From Muribaculaceae bacterium (GTDB taxonomy: Bacteria > Bacteroidota > Bacteroidia > Bacteroidales > Muribaculaceae), in the NCBI GenBank assembly GCA_020026215.1, contig JAHHQT010000063.1:1-11074 (forward strand): a stretch of DNA of 11,074 bases, in the 5' to 3' direction. A program made the position numbers and the translations under genes. The notes beneath the pieces are model-generated. The model saw only the letters and a program-made list of their open reading frames with translations, was not told the origin of the DNA and did not search any database. Below, in pieces: positions 1 to 6,075 of the stretch (the first letter of the stretch is position 1; the number at the start of each line of letters is the position of its first letter).

Positions 1-47
1 CGTGATTTGTAATCTCGGGGTCGTTGGTTCGAATCCGACAAGAGGCT
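1..47 (+). tRNA. tRNA-Thr (anticodon UGU), 3' part only; 5' half lies outside the window
   Basis: The anticodon loop TTTGTAA spans positions 6-12, with anticodon TGT at 8-10. It is flanked by the arms CGTGA (1-5) and TCTCG (13-17). A 5-nt variable region follows, then a T arm GTTGG/CCGAC closing the canonical loop TTCGAAT (28-34). The 3' acceptor strand AAGAGGC (40-46) ends with discriminator T at 47. CCA is not encoded, since CAA follows. The anticodon stem has one T-T mismatch in its middle pair. The identity follows from the anticodon; the D arm and 5' acceptor strand cannot be seen. Confidence 0.9.
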
Positions 48-49
48 CA

Positions 50-89
50 AAAAAGCGTTAATACTCTAAGTATTGACGCTTTTTCTTTA
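50..89 (+). terminator. Rho-independent terminator after tRNA-Thr
   Basis: A 15-bp stem pairs 50-64 (AAAAAGCGTTAATAC) with 70-84 (GTATTGACGCTTTTT). It contains a single G-T wobble and a 5-nt loop, and a T-rich tail follows. It begins 3 nt after the tRNA 3' end, so it ends the tRNA transcript and separates it from bioB. Confidence 0.85.
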
Positions 90-148
90 TAATATCGTTT
101 TTCTGTTCCTCTTTTGTACTTTTATCTAAAATCAACTGTTGCCTAATA

Positions 149-178
149 TTGTCTATGAATAGTTTTTCATTAACTTTG
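149..178 (+). promoter_or_regulatory. Bacteroidota-type promoter of bioB
   Basis: TAACTTTG at 171-178 is an exact match to the -7 consensus TAnnTTTG. A TTG at 149-151 lies 19 nt upstream, the usual -33 spacing. Transcription should start near 183-187, leaving a leader of about 15-20 nt before the ATG at 203. I see no riboswitch or BirA-like operator in the short space available. Confidence 0.7.
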
Positions 179-202
179 TCATAGCTAACATCTCAAGACA
201 CA

Positions 203-1177
203 ATGATACAAGATATAAAAAAACGTATTATTAACGGAGGAACAATCACTCCCGAAGAAGCGAACAAAATAGCACAATGGCATGACATCAACGAGTTGTG
301 CGATGCGGCAAACGAAATACGCAAACATTTTCAGGGCGATGTCATGGACACTTGCTCCATTATCAATGCCCGTTCAGGTTTGTGCGGAGAAGACTGCAAA
401 TGGTGCTCACAATCAATGAAATTCAATACAGGAGTTGAAAAATACTCCATTATTGATACAGACGAACTACTAGCCCTTGCAAAAAGAAACGACGAATATG
501 GAGTTCAACGTTTTTCAATGGTTACAAGTGGACGTAAGGTCTCATTGAAAGAAGCGGACAAGTTCTGTGATGACTATAAGAAATTAGGAGAATCCACTAA
601 TTTGTTTCTTTGCGCATCCATGGGCTTAGTGGACAAACCCTCCATGCAGAAATTGAAAGATGCAGGTGTACAACGCTACCACTGTAATATGGAAACTGCA
701 TCCAAGTTTTTCCCTACTCTTTGCAGCAGCCACACCCCGGAAGACAAACGCAAAACTATCCAATATGCCAAGGAAGTGGGGATGTCCGTTTGTAGTGGCG
801 GTATCATTGGAATGGGTGAAAATATGCAACAACGCATCGAATTTGCCTTTGAATTGCGTGATATGGGTGTAGATTCCGTTCCTATCAATATTTTGAACCC
901 GATTAAGGGAACAGCTTTGGAACATACCCCATTGATTAAAGACGACGAGATTATACGTACAGTTGCGATATTCCGCTTTATCATGCCTAACGTCGTGATT
1001 CGTTTCGCAGGAGGTAGAGCAAGATTACCGAAAGAAACCGTAAAACGCATCATGCAAGGCGGTATGAACGGAACGATGATAGGTGATTTGTTGACCACAA
1101 CAGGAAATAACATAGCTGAAGATTTTAAATTATTTACAGAATGTGGCTTTACCACAATTAAAAACGGAAAGAAATGA
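203..1177 (+). CDS. bioB: Biotin synthase, radical SAM enzyme
   Basis: This 324-residue protein should insert sulfur into dethiobiotin, the last step of biotin synthesis, in the cytoplasm. The radical SAM motif CxxxCxxC is C61, C65 and C68 (GLCGEDCKWCSQS). Other family landmarks are the substrate-site segment YHCNMET (159-165; N162 and E164 match N153/D155 of E. coli BioB), VCSGGIIGMGE (196-206), VPINIL (226-231), R267 in VIRFAGGR, and the C-terminal GDLLTTTGN. Of the [2Fe-2S] ligands known in E. coli (C97, C128, C188, R260), C137, C197 and R267 are present, but the C97 position is Ser105 (RFSMVTSG). Additional cysteines occur at 51, 161 and 174. This resembles BioB of anaerobes, for which a different auxiliary cluster has been reported. 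No other biotin gene is in the window. The gene ends in an ATGA overlap with the next gene. Confidence 0.93.
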   Translation: MIQDIKKRIINGGTITPEEANKIAQWHDINELCDAANEIRKHFQGDVMDTCSIINARSGLCGEDCKWCSQSMKFNTGVEKYSIIDTDELLALAKRNDEYGVQRFSMVTSGRKVSLKEADKFCDDYKKLGESTNLFLCASMGLVDKPSMQKLKDAGVQRYHCNMETASKFFPTLCSSHTPEDKRKTIQYAKEVGMSVCSGGIIGMGENMQQRIEFAFELRDMGVDSVPINILNPIKGTALEHTPLIKDDEIIRTVAIFRFIMPNVVIRFAGGRARLPKETVKRIMQGGMNGTMIGDLLTTTGNNIAEDFKLFTECGFTTIKNGKK

Positions 1178-1701
1178 CAGCCGGAGTTGTATATAGAGAA
1201 GGTGCACACAAAGGATTATTGATGGGGCTCTACCTGTCTTTACTATTCTTTACAATGGTGTTCAGCGACCGCTTGCCTTTATTGGCAATTATCTCCTTTG
1301 TTCAATTAATAGGAGTACCGTTCTTCACATACAAATTGATGAACACAACCAACAGGAAATATCATCATACAGGGGATTTTCCATCACTATGGATGCTGGG
1401 GATTGCCATATTTATCGGGGGTTCGCTCATTTGCGGCCTGGTCACCTACTCCTACCTGCAATATGTAGAGCCAGACTATTTTTATCGTATGATGCGAAAT
1501 GCGATTGACACTTATTCTTCAATTCCAGAATTCAAGAACAGTGAATTGGTGGATTTATTGAATAAGGCTATAGAAAAAGAAATGTTGCCTACCCCTATTC
1601 AATTTTCTATTGAAATGTTATGGAATACAACATTCTTTGGTTCTCTTCTATCCATGATTCTTGCGGCCATCATAAAAAGAAGGAACAATAAACAAAAATA
1701 A
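1174..1701 (+). CDS. DUF4199 family membrane protein
   Basis: A 175-residue integral membrane protein. Hydrophobic segments lie at about 14-32, 34-54, 72-95 and 147-168, giving a likely four-helix topology. A polar loop at about 97-145 lies between helices 3 and 4, and the C-terminus is basic (KRRNNKQK). The segment GDFPSLWMLGIAIF followed by a helix and TYSYLQYVEPDYF fits the DUF4199 family, which is confined mostly to Bacteroidota and has no known biochemical role. Its ATG overlaps the bioB stop (ATGA), so the two are probably cotranscribed and translationally coupled. A part in biotin supply cannot be concluded from this alone. In other Bacteroidota, DUF4199 genes often sit beside glycosyltransferase and pyrC-like genes; that context is absent here. 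Confidence 0.75.
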   Translation: MTAGVVYREGAHKGLLMGLYLSLLFFTMVFSDRLPLLAIISFVQLIGVPFFTYKLMNTTNRKYHHTGDFPSLWMLGIAIFIGGSLICGLVTYSYLQYVEPDYFYRMMRNAIDTYSSIPEFKNSELVDLLNKAIEKEMLPTPIQFSIEMLWNTTFFGSLLSMILAAIIKRRNNKQK

Positions 1702-1710
1702 AGACTCGAA

Positions 1711-1726
1711 TGTTTATTCATAAACA
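1711..1726. repeat. Short perfect inverted repeat between the DUF4199 and DUF4251 genes
   Basis: TGTTTAT (1711-1717) and ATAAACA (1720-1726) are perfect 7-bp arms separated by two bases, 19 nt before the DUF4251 start. AT content is high and no T tract follows, so a strong terminator is unlikely. It could be a small operator or a weak hairpin. I see no clear TAnnTTTG box in this 43-bp gap. Confidence 0.45.
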
Positions 1727-1744
1727 ACTTATTATTCAAATGTT

Positions 1745-2341
1745 ATGAAGAAATTATTTTCAGTCATAGTAGCCTTGGTAATCTGCTCATTGCCTCTCTA
1801 TGCAGAGTCTTCTAATGACGAGAACAAGAAAGAACAGGAAAAGACAGAAAAGCAACTAAAGAAAGAAGCCAAAGCAAAAGAAAAAGCCTTGAGAGCTGAA
1901 CGTGACTCCATTGAATTTACCTTCATGGAGGAAGCCATCCAAGAACATTATTTTGTTGTAACAGCTGACAGAATCAGGAACAAGAAAGGATATTCTCAGG
2001 TTGTTGATCCTTCAACTAACTTTGTACTATTGCAAGGCGACAAGGCAACTATTCAATTTGCATTGGGACACGGATTCAGCGGTCCTAACGGACTTGGCGG
2101 TATCACTGTTGAAGGCAAAGCTTCCAATATCAAAATAGATTATACCAAGAAAGGTAATTTGAGATTCAGCATGATGGTTATAGGCTCATCAATTTCAGCT
2201 GAAGTTTCGTTCACATTACCGAAAAATGGCAAACATTGTGATGCAACAGTACGTTCAAATTTCAACTCAACAAATTTAACATTCTCCGGCAAGATTCAAC
2301 CTTATAAGAAAAATTTGTACAAAGGTCGCAGTTTGCCATAA
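1745..2341 (+). CDS. Secreted DUF4251 domain protein
   Basis: A 198-residue protein with a Sec signal peptide: basic MKK, a hydrophobic core at 4-19, and probable cleavage after LYA (18-20). Next comes a highly charged Lys/Glu-rich stretch (about 24-55), likely helical or a coiled-coil spacer. The C-terminal domain (about 57-195) is rich in predicted beta strands. Residues FVVTADRIRNKKGYSQVV, then NFVLLQGDKATIQF and PNGLGGITVEG, match the DUF4251 family of Bacteroidota exported proteins, whose role is unknown. It probably acts in the periplasm; there is no lipobox. It starts 43 nt after the DUF4199 gene and ends 24 nt before the transporter, all on one strand, so an operon is possible. Confidence 0.8.
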   Translation: MKKLFSVIVALVICSLPLYAESSNDENKKEQEKTEKQLKKEAKAKEKALRAERDSIEFTFMEEAIQEHYFVVTADRIRNKKGYSQVVDPSTNFVLLQGDKATIQFALGHGFSGPNGLGGITVEGKASNIKIDYTKKGNLRFSMMVIGSSISAEVSFTLPKNGKHCDATVRSNFNSTNLTFSGKIQPYKKNLYKGRSLP

Positions 2342-2347
2342 ATAAAA

Positions 2348-2354
2348 AAGGAGG
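2348..2354 (+). promoter_or_regulatory. Consensus Shine-Dalgarno sequence before the broken transporter gene
   Basis: AAGGAGG at 2348-2354 lies 11 nt before the ATG at 2366. A perfect Shine-Dalgarno is uncommon in Bacteroidota, where most starts rely on A-rich, unstructured leaders. No other CDS in this window has one. The spacing is slightly long. Confidence 0.6.
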
Positions 2355-2365
2355 ACATACAATAA

Positions 2366-3284
2366 ATGTGGATTATTCTGGCTTTTGTTTCAGCTGCTTT
2401 ATTAGGATTTTATGATGTGTTTAAAAAGTTTTCTCTCCGTGAGAATGCCGTTATCCCGGTATTATTTTTAAACACATTATTTTGTAGTCTTATTTTCATA
2501 CCGCTTATCATTTCATCGCGAATTGGAACTATCTCTGATGACTCCAATTTCTATGTACCCGTATGCGACTTGCGCAGTCATGGATTCATCATACTCAAAG
2601 CCGTCATCGTGCTTTCCTCTTGGATTCTCGGCTACTTTGCCATCAAGCACCTTCCTCTGACCATCGTCGGTCCAATCAATGCCACACGCCCGATTTTAGT
2701 TCTTTTGGGCGCATTGCTCATTTTTTGGAGAAACGCTCAACAGCTGGCAATGGGCAGGTGTCATCCTTGCCATTATTTCCTTCTTTCTACTTAATAAGAG
2801 CGGCAAGAAAGAAGGCATCATCTTCAAGCACAACAAGTGGATTTACTTTTTGATTGGTGCAGCCTTGTTCGGTGCAGCAAGTGGATTATACGACAAAATG
2901 GTGATGGCACCCGAAAGCAACGGAGGATTAGGCATTGACAAAATGGCGGTACAAAGTTGGTACAACATTTATCAATGTATCATTATGGGTGTCATTATGA
3001 TGCTGTTGTGGTATCCGAAACGCAAATCCACTACTCCATTCAAGTGGAAAACCACCATTATCTTTATTAGCATATTCCTTTCATTGGCTGACTTTGCCTA
3101 CTTCTATGCACTAAGCCTCCCCGACGCCATGATTTCTGTAGTATCCATGATTCGCCGGGGAAGCGTGATTGTTTCGTTCTTATTTGGAGCAATGATATTC
3201 CACGAAAAGAATCTCAAGGCAAAAGCTATAGATTTGCTATTAGTGCTAATCGGTATGATATGCTTATGGATTGGCTCTAACTAA
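2366..3284 (+). pseudogene. EamA/DMT-family transporter interrupted by a +1 frameshift
   Basis: Two reading frames together encode one inner-membrane transporter of the drug/metabolite superfamily; the substrate is unknown. The first frame starts at ATG 2366 (MWIILAFVSAALLGFYDVF) and leaves the family pattern inside the run of six T at 2721-2726. It then reads WRNAQQ and stops at TAA 2792-2794. With one T removed, the text reads LIFGETLNSWQWAGV, the usual EamA helix boundary, and stays open to TAA at 3284. The repaired product would be about 305 residues with roughly ten hydrophobic segments, the normal length and topology for two EamA repeats. The second half, from about 2727, has no convincing start of its own. 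The single lesion could be a real recent mutation, slippage at the homopolymer, or a sequencing error. The stop lies 3 nt from the convergent neighbour's stop. Confidence 0.88.
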
Positions 3285-3287
3285 TCA

Positions 3288-4538
3288 TTACCAACCTCCG
3301 GAAGCACCACCGCCACCGGTCATACCTCCACCGAAACTGCCACCGCCGAAGCCTCCGCCTCCACGACCGCCAAAGCCTCCAATAATAGGAACAATGACAG
3401 GAGTTTCGTCTTTCGGTACGATATAAGTCAAATTAGTTTTGTTATGACAGTTTCTACAAGTATAAGTCTTAACACCTTTCCCTTCGCGAGATGCTGTCGC
3501 CGCAAGAATCAATCGGTCAGATGAAAGCAACATTGCCTTGGCATGACATACGGGACATTCCTGATAAGGAGTATTTTTGTTAATGAATGGAAATACGTCC
3601 ACTTCACCACATTTGTCACATACCCAAACATCATAATCGACAGAATTCAACTTTTCTTCCAAATCCTGTGCAGGAGTCAGATATTTATTGTCTTCTTCCT
3701 CTGAAAGTTTGTGCATCTTAGCATGACAATTCGGACAAATCCTACGTTTTGAGCGATAACGACGTTGCATCAACAGAATAATCAAAAGAGCTGGAATACC
3801 CATTCCCAATGTAATAAAGGCAACTATCAAAGCTGGCAATTGCAATTGTTTGATAGAATGGTATTTCTCAAAGGAATCCCTTTTCCTTTGTCTGAAAATA
3901 GTCATCAAGACAACAATGGTCATAATGATTGCCACCCATGAAGCCAACTTAAAGTACATATCTCCCAGATTACCCAAATCCTGCATTTGAGGAGCATTAT
4001 TGGCATATTTTGACATCAATTCTTCAGTTGCACCCGGTGTAGTCATAATTTGATGGACACTATTGACGGCAGCCATCATTCCCCTATCATAATCCCCTTT
4101 TTTAAAATACGGAATCATGACATCACGGATAATCCGACCGCAAATAATATCTGGCAACAAACCTTCAGCGCCATATCCTGTACGGATTACAGCTTTATGC
4201 TGACCTTCAACAAGAAGTATCAACACACCATTACTTTTGTCTTTCTTACCAATACCCCAATGGCCGAACAAGTCGGTAGCAAAATCATTGATTTCGGCAT
4301 TACCGATAGAATTGACAGCAACCACAACCACTTCTGAGGTTGTCTTTTGCCAAATCTGGTCAATAGAGCTATTGATATAGCTTACTGCCTGAGCAGACAA
4401 AATACCGTCAGGGTTAGAAACATATTGCGTTTTGTCAGCGACATGGACATTTGGAATTGTTTCTACAGTATAGTCCACCGCACTAACACTGAATAATGCA
4501 ATCAAAAAGAAAGATAATAGTAAACAATATTTTTTCAT
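3288..4538 (-). CDS. TPM-domain (YgcG-like) membrane protein with zinc-ribbon cysteines and Gly-rich tail
   Basis: A 416-residue protein. A signal peptide (1-20, ending SVSA) precedes a TPM domain at about 38-165, with landmarks YVSNPDGILS, DLFGHWGIGKKDKSNGVLIL and RTGYGAEGLLPD. TPM domains occur in exported or membrane proteins; some family members bind metal or have phosphatase activity, but their general role is unsettled. Two membrane helices follow (about 198-215 and 233-257). After them come four CxxC pairs (268/271, 307/310, 328/331, 361/364), enough for two zinc ribbons, and a tail (386-416) of GGGGFGGGSFGGG type ending GGASGGW. By topology the TPM domain is periplasmic. With two helices after a cleaved signal, the Cys-rich region would also be outside, unless one segment is not membrane-spanning. 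It lies 20 nt after dgt on the same strand, so cotranscription is likely. Confidence 0.85.
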   Translation of the reverse strand: MKKYCLLLSFFLIALFSVSAVDYTVETIPNVHVADKTQYVSNPDGILSAQAVSYINSSIDQIWQKTTSEVVVVAVNSIGNAEINDFATDLFGHWGIGKKDKSNGVLILLVEGQHKAVIRTGYGAEGLLPDIICGRIIRDVMIPYFKKGDYDRGMMAAVNSVHQIMTTPGATEELMSKYANNAPQMQDLGNLGDMYFKLASWVAIIMTIVVLMTIFRQRKRDSFEKYHSIKQLQLPALIVAFITLGMGIPALLIILLMQRRYRSKRRICPNCHAKMHKLSEEEDNKYLTPAQDLEEKLNSVDYDVWVCDKCGEVDVFPFINKNTPYQECPVCHAKAMLLSSDRLILAATASREGKGVKTYTCRNCHNKTNLTYIVPKDETPVIVPIIGGFGGRGGGGFGGGSFGGGMTGGGGASGGW

Positions 4539-4558
4539 AATTAGTTAGTTTTCAATTT

Positions 4559-5917
4559 CTAAACTGCCGGCAAACTCAGGCCGTTCAATTTGCGGAACAA
4601 ATCAAGAGCATAAACATCAGTCATTCCCGAGATATGGTCTATCACAGATTGGATTTTACCATATACAGTCGGCGCACTCGTATCATATTGATGGGGAACA
4701 CGGCTTAGCAATAGTCGGGAATAATTCTTTTCAGGATTCAGAACGGCATCCATCAGTCTATCCAACAAGAAAGAGATAATCTGATTACCGGCAAGTTCAA
4801 TATCCACAACATCTGAAGAATTGTAGATTTTCTTCCATGCAGTTTTTGAACAACGTTCGTAACCTGCCTTAGGCAATTCCGATATATTCTCAATCAAACC
4901 GCCCACAAACTTACCCCGCAATATCAAATCCTCGTTATCGACAAATACTTTGGCACATTCAGATACCAACTCACCGATAACACAAGAGCGCAAATAAGCT
5001 ACTTTTTCGTTGTTGTCATCGAAATTCTCGAACACATCACGCATTCGTTGTTGGCGAGTTTCGTCAAAGAATCCCATCAATAAGTCAATGACTTCAGAAC
5101 AGCCTAAAATCTTCAATTTATGGGCATCTTCAATATCCATAACCTGATAACAAATATCATCGGCAGCCTCCATCAAATAGACCAATGGGTGACGGCTGTA
5201 GATTCCAGGTTCCAATTCCAGCAACCCCAGTTCATCAGCCACGTTTTTGAAGATTTCAGCCTCAGAATCAAAAAAACCGAATTTGCCCTTCTTCTTGGAC
5301 AAATGTGAAGGATAAGGATATTTCACAATGGCTGCCAATGACGAATAAGTCATTGCCAAACCGCCTTCACGACGACCTCTGAACTGGTGAGAAAGTAAAC
5401 GGAAAGAATTGGCATTACCATCAAAATTGACCAAATCCGACCATTCTTTCTCGGTCAGTTTATCCTTTACCGACAGGCCCTTGCCTTCAGAGAAATAAGT
5501 AGCTATGGTGCGTTCTCCCGAATGACCGAATGGAGGGTTTCCCATATCATGCGCCAAACAAGCCGCCCCTACAATCTCAACAATATGAGACAACTTATCC
5601 GCCACTTCGCCATCATATTTATTCACCAATTGCATATATACTTCATTCGCCAACGATTTGCCCACACTTGAAACTTCAAGACTATGGGTCAAACGGTTGT
5701 GAACAAATATACTACCCGGCAATGGAAACACCTGTGTCTTATTCTGCAATCTGCGGAAAGGTGATGAAAAAACCAGTCTGTCGAAATCGCGCTGAAAATC
5801 GCTTCTAGATTGAGGCGTAGTCGTACGATAACGTTCCATACCCAAACGCTTGCTACAGATTAGCTTTCGCCAATCCATTTTAGGTTCAGGGCATGTTATA
5901 TTATTGTCATTCATCAT
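4559..5917 (-). CDS. dgt: dGTPase-like dNTP triphosphohydrolase (HD superfamily)
   Basis: A cytoplasmic enzyme of the Dgt family that cleaves dGTP or other dNTPs to the nucleoside and triphosphate, affecting dNTP pools. In 452-residue numbering, the N-terminal landmark is SDFQRDFDRLVFSSPFRRLQ. HD-domain metal ligands are H78 (RLTHSLEVS), H123-D124 (AHDMGNPPFGHSGE) and Asp in MEAADDICY (about 253-254). Length is normal. The open frame extends to a GTG at 5935, but I chose ATG 5917 (MMNDNN), about 30 nt after the predicted transcription start. An ATG at 5914 and one at 5878 (MDWRKLI, where many relatives begin) remain possible. The gene is followed after 20 nt by the TPM gene. Confidence 0.92.
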   Translation of the reverse strand: MMNDNNITCPEPKMDWRKLICSKRLGMERYRTTTPQSRSDFQRDFDRLVFSSPFRRLQNKTQVFPLPGSIFVHNRLTHSLEVSSVGKSLANEVYMQLVNKYDGEVADKLSHIVEIVGAACLAHDMGNPPFGHSGERTIATYFSEGKGLSVKDKLTEKEWSDLVNFDGNANSFRLLSHQFRGRREGGLAMTYSSLAAIVKYPYPSHLSKKKGKFGFFDSEAEIFKNVADELGLLELEPGIYSRHPLVYLMEAADDICYQVMDIEDAHKLKILGCSEVIDLLMGFFDETRQQRMRDVFENFDDNNEKVAYLRSCVIGELVSECAKVFVDNEDLILRGKFVGGLIENISELPKAGYERCSKTAWKKIYNSSDVVDIELAGNQIISFLLDRLMDAVLNPEKNYSRLLLSRVPHQYDTSAPTVYGKIQSVIDHISGMTDVYALDLFRKLNGLSLPAV

Positions 5918-5942
5918 AATTCGAATTAGTACCACAAAAGAG

Positions 5943-5954
5943 TGTATATATACA
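5943..5954. promoter_or_regulatory. 12-bp palindrome at the dgt promoter, possible operator
   Basis: TGTATATATACA is a perfect 12-bp palindrome. It overlaps the downstream end of the dgt -7 box and covers the predicted transcription start. It sits inside a larger inverted repeat, AGTGTAT (5941-5947) to ATACACT (5958-5964). A repressor site is plausible but not shown; the low sequence complexity makes chance a real alternative. Confidence 0.4.
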
Positions 5955-5960
5955 AAGATA
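5953..5960 (-). promoter_or_regulatory. Probable -7 element of the dgt promoter
   Basis: On the minus strand, 5960-5953 reads TATCTTTG, an exact TAnnTTTG match. No good TTTG/TTG -33 element is seen at 19-21 nt upstream, so the promoter may be weak or need an activator. Transcription should begin near 5948. Confidence 0.6.
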
Positions 5961-6016
5961 CACTTTATAAATTAAAAACAGACTCCCACTTCTAAAATTT
6001 AAAGCGATATAGACAT

Positions 6017-6053
6017 AAAAAAAAACGTCCTGCCTAAACAGACAGGACGTTTT
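6017..6053 (-). terminator. Rho-independent terminator of rpsA
   Basis: An 11-bp perfect stem pairs 6022-6032 with 6043-6053 (core ACGTCCTG/CAGGACGT), with a 10-nt loop. Read on the minus strand, it is followed by an uninterrupted run of T down to 6017. It begins 22 nt after the rpsA stop codon and separates it from the dgt promoter. Confidence 0.9.
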
Positions 6054-6075
6054 ATATAAGGATTATAGGTAATTA

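Noticed and set aside
104..202. A biotin-responsive riboswitch or long regulatory leader before bioB
   Set aside because: The predicted transcript leader is only about 15-20 nt, too short for a riboswitch, and no palindromic BirA-type site is visible.
626..1209. Open frames on the minus strand inside bioB (626-925 and 676-1209)
   Set aside because: They lie wholly opposite a well-supported radical SAM gene, resemble no family, and have no promoter or terminator of their own.
2563..2853. A 96-codon plus-strand frame across the transporter frameshift
   Set aside because: Its Arg/His/Ser-rich translation is a shifted reading of the transporter; hydrophobic EamA segments are found in the other two frames.
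2850..3284. The second half of the transporter as an independent gene with a TTG start
   Set aside because: The same frame continues upstream to the frameshift at about 2727 with normal family sequence, so it is the 3' part of one broken gene.
3308..3375. Repetitive GGNGGN-type DNA as a satellite or CRISPR-like repeat
   Set aside because: It encodes the Gly-rich tail of the TPM protein in frame; unit lengths are irregular and there are no spacers.
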